Source: Prorocentrum cordatum (taxonomy: Eukaryota; Sar; Dinophyceae; Prorocentrales; Prorocentraceae). From it: a stretch of 64,000 bases of DNA. Shown here piece by piece: positions 1 to 13,099 of this stretch (positions within the stretch are counted from its first letter, which is position 1; every line of letters starts with the position of its first letter). Under the pieces are notes generated by a model. It saw only the letters and a program-made list of their open reading frames with translations. It was not told the DNA's origin and ran no database searches. Where the stretch lies: positions 1-64,000 of the forward strand of contig CAUYUJ010000904.1 of assembly GCA_963575745.1 (NCBI GenBank), given 5' to 3'. The position numbers and the translations under genes are program-made.

Positions 1-150
1 CTTCGATGTCTGTTCATGGGAGCCTCGGGTGGCAACATTGGAATCAGCTTTTCCTGCATGTGGACAGCGTGGGGGCCACATTTGGCCCATCCTCCTGCTC
101 CTCCTCTCCCCTCCTGTTCCCCCTCCCCCTCATCGTTCTCCTAGCCCCCA

Positions 151-230
151 CGAATCCAGTCCAAGTCTGGTCCAAATCCGGTCCAAATGTGTTCCAAATC
201 TGGTCCAAATCAGGTCCAAATTGGACAGTG
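151..230. repeat. short minisatellite, ~12-bp GGTCCAAATC unit
   Basis: About six imperfect copies of a 12-base unit close to GGTCCAAATCYG follow each other. No coding signal is visible in or around it. Confidence 0.7.
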
Positions 231-3200
231 CCGGGGGCCACGCAGGCTCCCATGGAACGGACACCAAAGGCTCCCCGTCCTGACTTCACCGTCGACCAGT
301 TCGGCAACTTTTACTTGCCGTGCTTTTTCTTCTTCTGCTTCTGGCTGGTCTTCGAGGCATTGTCGACGGCGAGTTCACTGTTGCCTTCGCCGGCCCTCTT
401 CCAGGATGAGTCATTCAGGCAGGCCGCTGGCACCTACAACTGTCGTGCCGGCTACTGAAAGTCTTGTCACAGACTCTTCGCGTCGTACTACGTACTGTGC
501 TATGGTCGCCTCTGGCCACTACCGCATGTCAGCACCACCACAGGCACGCAGCCCATTGACTCACCTCACAAGGTAGCAATGTCGGATGCGATTGTCAGGC
601 AATCGGGGCAGAGTTGTGCCATTCGCTTGACCGCGAAACCTGTGGCCCCACGCCTTCGTGCATGCTGTGAGCGTGTAGCGTCAGGCATGCTGGCGCGTTT
701 GTCGTGCCGTCGGCTGCAAGATCAAGTTCGCGCCCATCGCTGTGCCATTTGGTTCAGGCACGCACGGCAACCTGTGCGTTCTCTGCCGCGTCAGCTTCGG
801 ACAGAGAAGTGTGCGCGGTTGTCCCATCAGTGGCAGCTGTCCTATCGCTCAGGACTCAACGGTTGGGAGCACGCCTGCGCACTGTCAGTGCGCGGCGGTG
901 CTGGCCTCACGGTGCGCGCCGCTTGCGTGCGCCAGTGTGCTGCTCCGCGCGCCAAGGGCGTCGTCTATGTCTGGTGCTGCAGCTGCGCAAGCATGTTGTG
1001 CTACGCTGCCCTGCTTGTCGCTCCCATGCGCTGTGCTGCGCGCGCTGCGGCATTTGCTTTGCCCGGCGGTGCCAGCGCACGCGCGCAGTGCGTCGCCCGC
1101 GCGCACCTGCGCGACTTGCAGCGCGCGCAGAGTAACAGTTTGCTCGGCTGTCCGCCGAAGCGCGCGCGATGGGCAGTGGCGGGCCACGCCTGTGCGCGAC
1201 CGTGCCCTGCGCTGCGCGCGCCGGGGCACCGTTGTGCCCGACTGTGCGCCTTCGCGCGCGCCCGCGGGCTGGCGCATTTCCATGCGCGCCCGCGCCTTGC
1301 CGAGCTCGTCTCCAACCGCCTCCGGGCGCCTGCCGGCGCCGATGTTGGCTCTGCCCAGCCGCGCACCGGCTACTGTCGGCTCTGTCGCGCGGACGTCGCT
1401 CGCAGGGGGGCCGCGCGCGGGCCGGGCCAGCCAGCGTGCGTTTCCAGGCCGTGTGCTTGTTCGCGCGATTGTGCGCTGTTCCTGGGTATCTCGACTCCAA
1501 TCCACCATCGCCGCCCCAGTTAATGAGAACAGTTGAGCGTGTGCCAACCGATGCACCTCGTTGCGCGCCGCCTGCCACCTGTGCACTTACCGTCTGGTGC
1601 GATCTACCCATCGGCGTGCAATTTGTGGTGGGTCTAGCGTGCAACTCGTCTCTGATTGGGCGTGGTTGCGACCTTCTGAACTGGGGTCTCGCGCTGGCTC
1701 GCGTCGCTAAGATAGGTCGCCCTCGGAAGTTCTGAACTGGGCCTTCTGTGCTGGTGAGCGCGTTTTTTCGAGTGTCTGCGGGGGCTGGTTGCGCGGGGCT
1801 AGCGGCCCCATCTGCGATGCTTCTGCTGTTTTTTTTTGGGGGGGGGGGGGGGGCTGGGCGGGCGGTGGGCCTGCTGCGCTCGTTGGCCCTCGTGGGCGCC
1901 GCCGGGTGCTCGCGGAGCCCCCCCCCCCCCCGGCAAGTCGGCGGATGTGCTTTCGAAGCAGACATCGGCGATAGTTTTTGGTTTGCAAGTCTGTTCAGAG
2001 GTTTGGCGGCCCCCCGCTGCCTACTGGCCCGAGTGAGTGGGGGCCGTGGCCACCTGCCGCGGCCGCGGCAGCGAACGCCCGGCCCCCCCGCGTCGCACGC
2101 GCGCCGCCCGGTTTTTGCGTGGCGCAATCCCCGCGGGGGAGAGGCGCGTCAAGTGGAGCTATCAGGTTGATGGTCTCTGGCGTTTCTCTGGGGGAGCTTC
2201 TTCGTTTCTGCCTGTATTCATGTCGTGCGGGCGCCCCAGGGTATATACAGTTAGGTTTCCGACGGCGCTTGGATGCTGGCCCAGGGTCGCTCCTCTTGGC
2301 TCGCTTGTGGACTGAAGCTTTCGGGGTCCCCCTATCTTCTCCTGATTGGGATCTTGGGTTCTTCGACAGTCTAGACCAGCCCGCTGATCCGTTTCTTTTC
2401 TCTACCCGCGACGCTTCACGGATGGCTTCTGCTACAGTGATGAGTTGGAGTAAGTGCCGCGTGGATGTTTCGCGTGTGTGCGTGTGAATGGCGGGGGCTG
2501 TGTGCGAAGGTTTTTTTGCTGCCTTTTTCCATTCCTTTTGACTTCGACCGGCCGATGGGGCCCCCGAGCTTGCTGCACTTGCCCTCGTCATCCTTCGGCG
2601 GGAAGAGTTCCGGCCAGGCGAGGACGCCCAAACCATCGTCGTCTATTGCCAGTCGTTGCTCTCGGGGCAGAATCCGCCCAGGGCGTTACATGTGTCTTCT
2701 AATTCTATTTTTTCCTGGACGCCCGAGTCGGCGGATTGGCCCTTCAGATTGTGTCGGTCGTATGTCCTCAGAGAAACTCTGAATGTGGAGCGAAACTGGG
2801 GGCTCATATTCATGCTCTCGAGGACTTGCATGCCTTCCTCACTGCGAAGATCGAGTGCCAGTCGTTGTGCTATGGAGTTTTGGCAGGGCTGTCACGTTTA
2901 CCGTTTTGTGAGACCTACGATGTGCAGTTCCCGAGGCCCCATCAGGCTTCCAAGGTTAAGGCCCCGAATGGCGTCCATACCTTGATGCGCCATGGGAATT
3001 GCCGCGGACGTGCACACGTGGTCCCCGTGCAGTAAGTCCAACTGCCTGAAAACCCTGCGAGAATTTGAGTCCCACCTTGTCGACCCTCCTCTGTGGGGGG
3101 GGACACAACGGGCTCCTCAGGGCGCGTGGGCTAGAGTCGGACCAACCTTCCATTTTCTGTGTGTTGTGGGTTGGCCTCGTTCAAGGCGAAGCTCCGCAGA

Positions 3201-3480
3201 GCGTCCGCCAACTTCAGGAGAACCTCGGAACGTTCGAAACTACTCAGAGTCTGGTGCTTGGGGTCAACTCCAGGTTTGGCCAGTCCTTTCCGTTTTCCTC
3301 GATTTCCTCCTTCCCTCGCCCCTTTTCCCCGCCCCTGCCCCTGCCCTCCTCGCATGGGCCGTCCCTGCGACTGTTCCCTTTTCGTTGTCGTTGTGTGTCG
3401 TTTGTCTTTTGGGTGATCAAACACACCTGGATCGTCGAGTTGCTGAGGTGGGGGTGGCGCAGAAGGCACGGGTGGATGAT
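231..3480. other. no convincing gene; GC-rich low-complexity DNA
   Basis: Long frames are open on both strands because the sequence is GC-rich, but their translations are Arg/Ala/Cys-rich with no recognisable motif. 900-1450 is dense in GCGC, and 1829-1950 carries long G and C runs. The stretch around 2790-2990 (plus) reads slightly more like coding sequence (a frame with ALEDLHAFL and CYGVLAGLSRLP), so a decayed exon is possible. Nothing identifies a product. Confidence 0.45.
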
Positions 3481-3486
3481 GTGGGT

Positions 3487-3991
3487 GAGGAGGAGGAGGA
3501 GAAGGAGGAGGAGGAGGAGGAAGAGGAGGTGGTGGTGGTGGTGGTGGAGGTTTTTTTTTGGCCATTGCTGTGCTGGGGACCTCACGCGCCCAGCCCTGGT
3601 GGACACGCACCTCAATGCTAGGTGCGTGCCGGGGCTGCGGAATGGACGAGAGGCTGGGCCTCGCGTTATGGGGGTGCGATGCATGGGGGGGCAGCGAGGC
3701 CTGCAGACAAGGGGCCCTTTAGGGCACCTATAGAGGGGCCCTGCAGGGCCCAAACAAAGCACCTGTCCCGCCCCCCATCAAGCGACGCCCAAAGAGGAGG
3801 AACAGGAGGAGGTGGAAAAGGAGGAGGAGGTGGTGGAGCCCACCTGGAGGCGCTGTCTGGCTTCCTGAAGACGCACGGCGTGATGGGCTTCGTTAAGCAG
3901 GGGCTGGTCGCCGAGGCCGTTCGGTGCGGGCCGCCGTCGCCCGTCGTCGTCGTCGTCGACGTCGTCGGCGACGTTGTCGTCATTGTTGTTG

Positions 3992-4032
<41 letters not shown>

Positions 4033-4110
4033 CGTCGTCGTCGGCGTTGTCGTCGTCGTCGTCGCCGTCGTCGCCGTCGTCCGTCGGTGGTGGTGGTGGT
4101 GGTAGGCATC
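3487..4110. repeat. GAG/GGT and GTC triplet microsatellites
   Basis: A GAG-then-GGT tract lies at 3487-3550, a GGA-rich patch at 3795-3840, and a long GTC/GTT tract at 3940-4100. Frames through it give runs of Val, Arg or Asp depending on phase, a property of the repeat and not of a protein. Confidence 0.85.
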
Positions 4111-4559
4111 GTCGTCGTCGCCTGTCTTCGTCGTTGTTCAGAAGAGGTAGCGAGACCGACGCGGCTAATTCGATGCATGCGCCTCGACATTCTGGACAGA
4201 ACGCACTTTTGGACACGTCCGGGACGTAGCGGTATCGGTATTTTGTCTTTCCCCAGTTGTCGTCTGGCGTCGTCGTCGGTGGTCGTCCGTCGTCAGTCGT
4301 CGTTCATCGTCCGTTTGTGTCCTCGTCCCCTTCCACCTTTTTCTCCACCTCCGCTTCCTCCCTCTACACCCTCCCCGCGCGTGTTGGAAGGCGTCGCAGT
4401 CAGTTCTGATTGGCTTGGTTGTTCTTGTGTTTTGTCATCCTCGTGAATGTTTGTTGTTTTGACTTCTTGCAGGCATTCACAGATCTCCAAGGGGATGATC
4501 GGAGGAGGTGATGGCAGAGGTGGTGCGTGGCCGCGCGAGCAGGAGGTGGTGGGGGTGTA

Positions 4560-5690
4560 GGGGGATGAAGAGGAGGAGGAAGAGGAGAAGGAGGATCATG
4601 TGGGCGAGAAAGATGATGATGAAACTGATGATGATGCTGATGAAGATGATGGTGGTGATGATGATGATGCTGGTACTGATGATGGTGATGATGATGGTGA
4701 TGGTGGTGATGATCCTGATGATGATGGTGGTGGTGGTGCTGATGCTGGTGATGATGCTTGTGATAATGGTGATGATGATGGTGATGGTGGTGATAATGAT
4801 GATGGTGATGATGATGGTTGTGATGGTGATGATGCTGATGATGATAATGGTAGTGGTGGTGAAGCTGATTGTTGCGATGATGATGCGGATGATGATGATC
4901 ATCATCATCATCATGACGACGACGGCGAGGATGATGTTGCTTCTGATGATTATGATGATGATGTTGCTGATGGTGATGACGACGACGAAGATGATGATGA
5001 TGATGATGATGGTGATGGAGATGGATATGGGATGCTGATGGTGACGGTGATGGTGATGCTGGTAGTGCTAGTGATGTAGTGGTTGTGGTTGTGATGGTGA
5101 TGGTGATGGTAGAGATGGTGATAAGCATAACGATGACGATACTGTTGACGATGATGATGATGAGGAGGAGGATCATGTGCGCGAGAGCGATGCTGATAAT
5201 GATGATGATGGTGGTGGTGATGGTGACGAGCTGATGCTTGTACTGATGATGGTGATGATGATGATGATGATGATGGCGATGGTGGTGATGATGATGGTGA
5301 TGCTGAAGCTGATGATGATGGTGGTGGTGATGGTGCTGATGCTGATGATGGTAATGATGATTGTGATTCTGGTGATGATGATGATGATGGTGATGGTGGC
5401 GATACTGATGATGGTGATGATGATGGTTGTGATGGTGATGATGGTGGTGATGATGATGATGCTCGTGGCGATGATGACTACGATGCTGATGATGATGATG
5501 CTGATGCTGATTGTCATCATCATGACGACGACGGCGACGATGATGACGATGCTCCTAATGATTATGATGATGATTATGATGATGATGATGATGATGATGC
5601 TCATGGTGATGACGACGATGATGATGCTGCTGCTGATGATGGTGATGATGCTGATCATGTTGTTGTTCATGATGATGGTGATGGATAGAG
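4560..5690. repeat. 1.1-kb GAT (ATG/TGA) imperfect microsatellite
   Basis: Almost uninterrupted GAT triplets with GGT, GCT and GAC variants. Reading frames on both strands give poly-Asp, poly-Met or poly-His/Ile strings with no other content. Confidence 0.95.
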
Positions 5691-6055
5691 AGATGGCTGA
5701 TGATGGTGGTGGTGGTGTTGGCGGTGGTAATGATGATGTTGTTGTGGATGATGATGAGGAGGAGGGTCACGAGGAGGGAGATGAGGAGGGGGAGGAGGAG
5801 GAGGAGGAGGAGGAGGAGGAGGAGGAGGAGGAGGAGGAGGACGAGGTAGAGCAGGAGGAGGAAGAGGATGACGAGGTGGAGCAGGAGGAGGAGGAGGAGG
5901 AGGAGGAGGAGGAGGAGGAGGAAAAGGCAGACAATATGAGCACAGGTGGAGAAGGAGGTGGTGGTCATGTAATAAGGAGAGTCAGCAGTGGAGGAGGAGG
6001 AGGAGGAGGAGGAGGAGCAGGAGGAGGGGGAGGAGGATGAAGACGAAGGAGGAGG
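5690..6055. repeat. GGA microsatellite
   Basis: Dense GGA triplets with a few GTA/GCA interruptions, giving poly-Glu or poly-Gly in the plus frames. Continuous with the GAT tract upstream. Confidence 0.95.
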
Positions 6056-6225
6056 AAGAGGAGAGAGCGAGCAGGCATACGCAGAAGCAGTGATATCCGA
6101 ATGTGGAGGAAAAGGAGGAGAGGAGGTTTATGGGGGGAAGAAGAGGCGGATGTGTATCGGAGGATGAGGAGCCTTCGACGAATTGAGGACAACGCGAGAC
6201 ATGAGAAGCAGAACGGCGCTGGACC

Positions 6226-6287
6226 CCCCTGGCGCGCAGAGCGCGCCAGGGGCAGTGCCGGAGGCGCCGGCAGGGGGCTCCGGCGCC
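6226..6287. other. two adjacent GC-rich perfect hairpins
   Basis: Hairpin 1 (6226-6252) has 12-bp perfect arms, CCCCTGGCGCGC and its complement, around the triloop AGA. Hairpin 2 (6263-6287) has 8-bp perfect arms GGCGCCGG/CCGGCGCC around a 9-base loop. They are 10 bases apart in otherwise unstructured sequence. Function unknown. Confidence 0.7.
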
Positions 6288-6479
6288 GATCCGAGAAGTC
6301 TGCTCGGGCCTTTGGAAGCTGGTATGGCATGAGGATATTCATTGGCCGACGCCGCACCGCCGACCCCTTGGGGCGGCAGTAAGAGTGAAAAGCGGAGATT
6401 GCGGAGCGCGCGCGATTTCTGGGGAATCTTGGGGTTCCATTCGGCTTCTTGGGAGTTCGTCGGGGGCGGTTGGCGGCTC

Positions 6480-7090
6480 GCGGCTCTGCTCTTGGGCTTC
6501 TCTGGGCCCTCCTGGCAGCACTTTTGAGGCCTTTTGGGAGCCGTGTTGAGGCCTCTAGGGGCCTCTTTTGAGCCTCTTGGGGGCCTCGTGGGAGCCTCTT
6601 GGCGCCTCCTCAGGTTTTTCGGGGCCGAGTGCTCGAAATGTCCATTCGGATTCCCCCTCTGGGCCTCCTTTTGGGGCCGTCCTGGGACCCTCCTTGTTCG
6701 TTTTGGAGGCTTTGGGGCCGTCTTGGGGCCTTCTTGGGCTGTCTTCGAGCCCTTTTGGGGGCCTCTTGGGCTATCTTGGGTCGATCTTGAAGGCTTCACG
6801 AGGCCGTTGTGGGCCTCGTGAAAGCCCAAGAGGCGAATGTGCTAAAAATATACGTTTTACCTTAGGGAATGGGGCGATTGTGCTTCTGGACGGCCTCTTG
6901 GGACGCCTTTTGGTGGCTTCTTGGGGCGTCTTGGGAGCCTCCGGGGCCGTCTGGAGGCAATCGTGGGCGTTTTGGAGCGATTTTTCGGCGACTCGCAGCC
7001 CTCTTGGACCATCCGGGGGGTCTTTCGGGGCCCTCTTGGCTTGTTTTGGGGCCCCCTGAGGCTCCAAGGATGCGGCCGGCACTTTTACCT
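6480..7090. repeat. minisatellite of the TTGGGGCCTCTTGGG family
   Basis: Irregular short units rich in CTTGGGGCC, CTCTTGGG and CCTCTTTTG. It is the reverse-complement register of the CCAAGAGGCCCC repeats at 9.4-11.5, 13.5 and 63.85-64.0 kb, so this family recurs at several places in the window. Confidence 0.8.
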
Positions 7091-7101
7091 CCCCTACACC
7101 T

Positions 7102-7260
7102 TAGGCGATGCTTAAGAAAACTTAAGTTTTCGGCCAGAGTCTCGATTATTCTTACTGTTTCAATTTAATTCCTAAGATTTTGATAGAAACGTTGGGTTTT
7201 TATTCCAGATCTGAGACGATGAATTTCTTAACCCATGATTTCTTAAGCATTTCGCAGGGT
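7102..7260. mobile_element. MITE family 1, copy 1 (~159 bp)
   Basis: This segment is clearly similar to 24898-25056 over its whole length. Its ends are imperfect inverted repeats: GCGATGCTTAAGAAA on the left and TTTCTTAAGCATTTCGC on the right. It encodes nothing. No target-site duplication can be seen at this copy, unlike the other one. A non-autonomous DNA transposon is the best reading. Confidence 0.65.
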
Positions 7261-7279
7261 GTACGCTCCCCGTCCAAAC

Positions 7280-7640
7280 CCTCTGGATCGGGCCCTCGGG
7301 GGAGGGGTTTGGGGAGGGGGGGCGACGACGGACGAGGTCTATGGGGGCGAGGCGGGCGAGCAGAAATCGAGGCCACGATGTGGAGGACGGGGAGGGCGAG
7401 GAGCCAGGACGAGGATGGGGAGGATGAGGACGGACGAGGACGGAGGAGGGCGGAGGACGGGGCGGAGGACGGGGAGGAGGGCGGAGGAGGGCGGAGGACG
7501 GATGTGGAGGACGGGGAGGGCGGAGGAGGAGGAGGAGGACGAGGTAGAGCAGGAGTAGGAAGAGGATGACGAGGTGGAGCAGGAGGAGAAGGTGAAGGAG
7601 GAGGAGGAGGACGAAGAGGTGGAGAGCGAGGATGATTCTG
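7280..7640. repeat. GGACGG/GGAGGA purine-rich minisatellite
   Basis: Repeats of GGAGGACGGGG and GGACGAGGA type merge into GGA triplets after 7515. The long plus frame is a low-complexity Glu/Asp/Gly/Arg string. Confidence 0.85.
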
Positions 7641-8500
7641 AGTACAAGTCGGCTGAGCACGGCAGGTGACGCGGGCGTCCATCTCCCGCGCCATCAAGTT
7701 CTTCATGCAGCCGATCGTGCACAAAGGAGCCTGGGGCTGGGGCGACCGCGGATGGGGAGCGCCCCTCTCTCAGACCCTCCCCTCCGCCTCCTCCTCCTCC
7801 TCCTCGCCTCCTCCTCCTCCTCCGCTGTATTACCGCCGTCATGCCCGTGCCTGTATCCATTGGGCTCGTTCATAGCCCCCCGTGAGGGGAAGCGGATCTC
7901 ATGCTCAGTGCCCCGGGACGGGCCTCATGCGTTTGCTCGTGCACTGCGGTCGTGATCATGCAGGAAAAAGAAAGACCCTCCCCTCCGTCTCCCCTTTTTC
8001 CCCTCTTCCACCATTGCACAATCTGAGTACTACTCTCTCGCCCCTGGACGCGTCCTGAGCGTGGCGCCCCCCCCCCCCCCCTCCGCGCTTTGTTTTCTCG
8101 TACTCGCCGGATTGGTACAAGGTTGTCTGGCGTTTGTGTGTAATTCCCGGCGAACCTTGCGCTCCCGCTGCAGCGTTGGCCTCATTGTGGGCTTGGCTCT
8201 TGCTCTGGTCGGGCAGAGAGGCGCTCTCGTCCCCGCGCGCTGGCCACTCTTTTGGATCCGAGTGCTGCTCCGTCGTTGTCGTCCCGCTCCTTCTCCCTCC
8301 CCCGCCTTCCCTGTTCCTCCCGCTCCTCTCGCTCTTCCCACTCTAGCCCCCCCCCGCCGCTCTTCGCCCTCGTCCTCCTCCTCCCTCGTCCTTCTCCTCG
8401 TCCTCGTGTCCGTCCCCCTGCTCGTCCGCCGCTTCGTCCTCCAGTGTGCGCGGCCCCAATTTTGCGACGGCGCACGACCTGATATGGTGCGGGACTGGAA
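7640..8500. other. no gene recognised; pyrimidine-rich tracts
   Basis: CTC/CCT tracts lie at 7776-7826 and 8280-8445, a C run at 8068-8080. The rest is unique sequence with no recognisable product on either strand. Confidence 0.5.
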
Positions 8501-8659
8501 AATGACCACAGCCACTGCTTCTTGTCTGCGCCGCCTTCCAGCTGGCCGAAAGAGAAGCAGTGGATATGGTCGTTTGCCGGGTGCCGAGCTTAACGCAAAT
8601 GACCACAACCACGGCTCTGCTTCTGCTGGCTGGAAGGCGGCAACAGTGGCTGTGGTCGT

Positions 8660-8660
<1 letters not shown>
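8501..8660. repeat. nested inverted repeat (possible foldback element)
   Basis: The outer arm GACCACAGCCACTG (8504-8517) pairs perfectly with 8644-8657, and the arm GCCGCCTTCCAGC (8530-8542) pairs perfectly with 8629-8641. The two stem segments are separated by 12 bases on one side and 2 on the other. A second, imperfect inverted pair (about 8554-8575 with 8597-8623) lies inside the loop and reuses the GACCAC...GCTTC sequence. It directly abuts a GAT microsatellite. Confidence 0.75.
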
Positions 8661-9315
<655 letters not shown>

Positions 9316-9349
9316 TGATGCGGATGACGGTGATGGCGATGGCTCCCAC

Positions 9350-9680
9350 TGCGTCCAAGATGGCCCAAGATGCACCCGAGCCGGTCGAGGATGCCCCCAA
9401 GAGGGCTCCAAGACGGCCAACGAGGAGGCCAACACGCCCCCCGAGGCGCCCAAACCGCCCAAGAACGCCCCAAGTCGGCGCCCAAGACGGGGACGAGGAA
9501 CCGAAGATTCGAGCGTTTTGGACCAGCCGGGCCCAGGGGCCCAGGGCCGGAACCTCGACCACAAATGTGGGCCTTGGGGCCCCGGCCCGCCTCTGGGAGG
9601 CCTAAGATGGCCCCGGTGAGCCCTCAGGCAGCAATCCCAGCGGCCCCAGACGGTCTCGAGACACCCCCAAGACTCCGCGA
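9350..9680. repeat. CCAAGA/GGCCCC minisatellite
   Basis: Irregular short units such as GCCCAAGACGG and GGCCCCAAG. This is the same family as the units embedded in the tandem array that follows. Confidence 0.75.
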
Positions 9681-11480
9681 GGGCAAAATCGTTGATTTTC
9701 ATTTGTTTTTTCCAATGTGTTTTTGCATTCTCGCTGTTTCGTATTTCCGGCGCTAAAGCACCGCCCAAGAGGCTCCCCAAACCGCTCCCAGACGTCCCAA
9801 GAGGCCCCCAAGAGGGCCCCAAGACGGCCCAAGAGAGCCCCGAGACGGCCCCAGAGCTGCCCAAGACGGCGCAAGAGGGCCTCGAGACACCCCCAAGACT
9901 CCGTCCAGGGGTCTCTGGCGACGCACGATGCGTTTTAAATTGCCCCGGAGGCCCCCAGGACGCCCCGAGAGGCCTTTAGGATGCCGCCCAAGAGCGCCCC
10001 GAGAGGGCAAAATCGTTGATTTTCATTTGTTTTTTCCAATGTGTTTTTGCATTCTCGCTGTTTCGTATTTCCGGCGCTAATGCACCGCCCAAGAGGCTCC
10101 CCAAACCGCTCCCAGACGTCCCAAGAGGCCCCCAAGAGGGCCCCAAGACGGCCCAAGAGAGCCCCGAGACGGCCCCAGAGCCGCCCAAGACGGCGCAAGA
10201 GGGTCCCAAGAAGGCCCCAAGAGGGGCACAAGAGAGGGAACGCGAATTGAAAAATCAAGCTCTCCGGCCCAAGAGGTCCCAAGAGACCCCAAGGAAGCCT
10301 CCAAGAGGCCCCACGAGGCCCCCAAGAGGCCGCACGATGCGTTTTAAATTGCCCCGGAGGCCCCCAGGACGGCCCAAGAGGCCTTCAGGATGCCGCCCAA
10401 GAGCGCCCCGAGAGGGCAAAATCGTTGATTTTCATTTGTTTTTTCCAATGTGTTTTTGCATTCTCGCTGTTTCGTGTTTCCGGCGCTAGAGCACCGCCCA
10501 AGAGGCTCCCCAAACCGTTCCCAGACGTCCCAAGAGGCCCCCAAGAGTCTCGAGACCCTCTTGACTCCGTCCAGGGGTCTCTGGCGACGCACGATGCGTT
10601 TTAAACTGCCCCGGAGGCCCCCAGGACGCCCCGAGAGGCCTTTAGGATGCCGCCCAAGAGCGCCCCGAGAGGGCAATATCGTTGATTTTCATTTGTTTTT
10701 TCCAATGTGTTTTTGCATCCTCGCTGTTTCGTGTTTCCGGCGCTAAAGCACCGCCCAAGAGGCTCCCCAAACCGCTCCCAGACGTCCCAAGAGGCCCCCA
10801 AGAGGGCCCCAAGACGGCCCAAGAGAGCCCCGAGACGGCCCCAGAGCTGCCCAAGACGGCGCAAGAGGGTCTCGAGACACCCCCAAGATTCCGTCCAGGG
10901 GTCTCTGGCGACGCACGATGCGTTTTAAACTGCCCCGGAGGCCCCCAGGACGCCCCGAGAGGCCTTTAGGATGCCGCCCAAGAGCGCCCCGAGAGGGCAA
11001 AATCGTTGATTTTCATTTGTTTTTTCCAATGTGTTTTTGCATTCTCGCTGTTTCGTATTTCCGGCGCTAATGCACCGCCCAAGAGGCTCCCCAAACCGCT
11101 CCCAGACGTCCCAAGAGGCCCCTAAGAGGGCCCCAAGACGGCCCAAGAGAGCCCCGAGACGGCCCCAGAGCCGCCCAAGACGGCGCAAGAGGGTCCCAAG
11201 AAGGCCCCACGAGGGGCACAAGAGAGGGAACGCGAATTGAAAAATCAAGCTCTCCGCCCCAAGATGCCCCCAAGAGGCCCCAAGAGGCTCCCGAGAAGCC
11301 CCACAGAGGCCCCAAGAGGCTCCCAAGAGGCCCCAAGAGGCCCCCAGGGCCTCAAGACGGCCCAAGAGAGCCCCGAGACGGCCCCAGAGCCGCCCAAGAC
11401 GGCGCAAGAGGGTCCCAAGAAGGCCCCAAGAGGGGCACAAGAGAGGGAACACGAATTGAAAATTATCCCGGCAAAGCAAC
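9681..11480. repeat. five-copy complex tandem array with higher-order pattern
   Basis: A ~85-base unique core starting GGGCAAAATCGTTGATTTTC recurs at 9681, 10005, 10414, 10671 (one change) and 10995, spacings 324, 409, 257 and 324. Each core is followed by CCAAGAGGCCCC minisatellite. Copies 1 and 4 share one tail (GTCCAGGGGTCTCTGGCG) and copies 2 and 5 share another (AGAGAGGGAACGCGAATTG), so about 990 bp (three copies) acts as a higher-order unit. The last part fades into a third partial tail at 11437-11470. Confidence 0.9.
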
Positions 11481-11559
11481 CTAACAGCGATGTGTAGGAG
11501 CATATCTGGAAGCATTCCCCTTAAGATTCAGATAAGAATCCTGTTGTAGAATTCTGCTG

Positions 11560-13092
11560 TTCTCGCAGTCGCGGTCGCATTCGCAATGGCAGTCGCAGTG
11601 GCAACAGCAGTCGCAGTCACAGCCTCAGCCTCAGCCTGCCTCAGCCTCAGCCTCAGCCTGCCTCAGCCTCAGCCTGCCTCAGCCTCGCCCTCAGCCTGCT
11701 TCAGCCTCAACATCAGTCTGCCTTCAGCCTCGGCCTCAGCCTGCCTCAGCCTCACCCTCAGCCTGCATCAGCCTCAGCCTGCCTCAGCCTCGCCCTCAGC
11801 CTGCTTCAGCCTCAACATCAGTCTGCCTTCAGCCTCGGCCTCAGCCTGCCTCAGCCTCACCCTGCATCAGCCTCAGCCTCAGCCTCAGCCTGCCTCAGCA
11901 TCAGCCTGCCTCAGCCTCAGCCTCAGCCTGCCTCTGCCTCAGCCTCAGCCTGCTTCAGCCTCAGCCTCAGTCTGCCGTCGGCCTCGGCCTCAGCCTCAGC
12001 CTGCCTCAGCCTCAGCCTGCATCAGCCTCAGCCTCAGCCTCAGCCTGCCTCAGCATCAGCCTGCCTCAGCCTCAGCCTCAGCCTCAGCCTGCCTCAGCCT
12101 CAGCCTCAGCCTGCTTCAGCCTCAGCCTGAGTTTGCCTCAGCCTCGGCCTCAGCCTCAGCCTGCCTCAGCCTCAGCCTGCCTCAGCCTCAGCCTCAGCCT
12201 CAGCCTGCCTCAGCCTCAGCCTGCCTCAGCCTCAGCCTCAGCCTGCCTCAGCCTCAGCCTCAGCCTGCTTCAGCCTCAGCCTCAGTCTGCCTTCAGCCTC
12301 GGCCTCAGCCTCAGCCTGCCTCAGCCTCAGCCTGCATCAGCCTCAGCCTCAGCCTCAGCCTGCCTCAGCCTCAGCCTCAGCCTGCCTCAGCCTCAGCCTC
12401 AGCCTGCTTCAGCCTCAGCCTCAGTCTGCCTTCAGCCTCGGCCTCAGCCTCAGCCTGCCTCAGCCTCAGCCTGCATCAGCCTCAGCCTCAGCCTCAGCCT
12501 GCCTCAGCATCAGCCTGCCTCAGCCTCAGCCTCAGCCTGCCTCAGCCTCAGCCTCAGCCTGCTTCAGCCTCAGCCTCAGTCTGCCTTCAGCCTCGGCCTC
12601 AGCCTCAGCCTGCCTCAGCCTCAGCCTCAGCCTCAGCCTCAGCCTCAGCCTCAGCCTCAGCCTGCCTCAGCCTCAGCCTCAGCCTGCTTCAGCCTCAGCC
12701 TCAGTCTGCCTTCAGCCTCGGCCTCAGCCTCAGCCTGCCTCAGCCTCAGCCTGCATCAGCCTCAGCCTCAGCCTCAGCCTGCCTCAGCATCAGCCTGCCT
12801 CAGCCTCAGCCTCAGCCTGCCTGCCTCAGCCTCAGCCTGCTTCAGCCTCAGCCTCAGTCTGCCTTCAGCCTCGGCCTCAGCCTCAGCCTGCCTCAGCCTC
12901 AGCCTGCATCAGCCTCAGCCTCAGCCTCAGCCTGCCTCAGCATCAGCCTGCCTCAGCCTCAGCCTCAGCCTGCCTCAGCCTCAGCCTCAGCCTGCTTCAG
13001 CCTCAGCCTCAGTCTGCCTTCAGCCTCGTCCTCAGCTTCAGTCTGCCTTCAGCCTCAGCCTGCCTCAGCCTCAGCATCAGCCTGCCTCAGCA
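11560..13092. repeat. CAGCCT hexanucleotide array, 1.5 kb
   Basis: Repeats of CAGCCT with regular CAGCCTGC, CAGTCTGCC and CTTCAGCCTCGG variants. The CAGTCTGCC variant recurs every 125-156 bp in the second half, giving a higher-order period. The open frame through it translates only into the dipeptide-like periodicity of the repeat. Confidence 0.95.
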
Positions 13093-13099
13093 TTCAAAG

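Noticed and set aside
3622-4446. Val/Arg-rich frame through the GTC tract
   Set aside because: Translation of GTC triplets; other frames give poly-Arg and poly-Ser over the same bases.
4400-5670. Long frames on both strands through the GAT tract (poly-Asp, poly-His, poly-Met)
   Set aside because: They exist in several frames at once because GAT repeats contain few stops in some phases; no non-repeat content, start context or domain.
9681-11480. CRISPR-like array
   Set aside because: Cores of ~85 bases with similar, not unique, spacers and no cas genes in a eukaryotic context.
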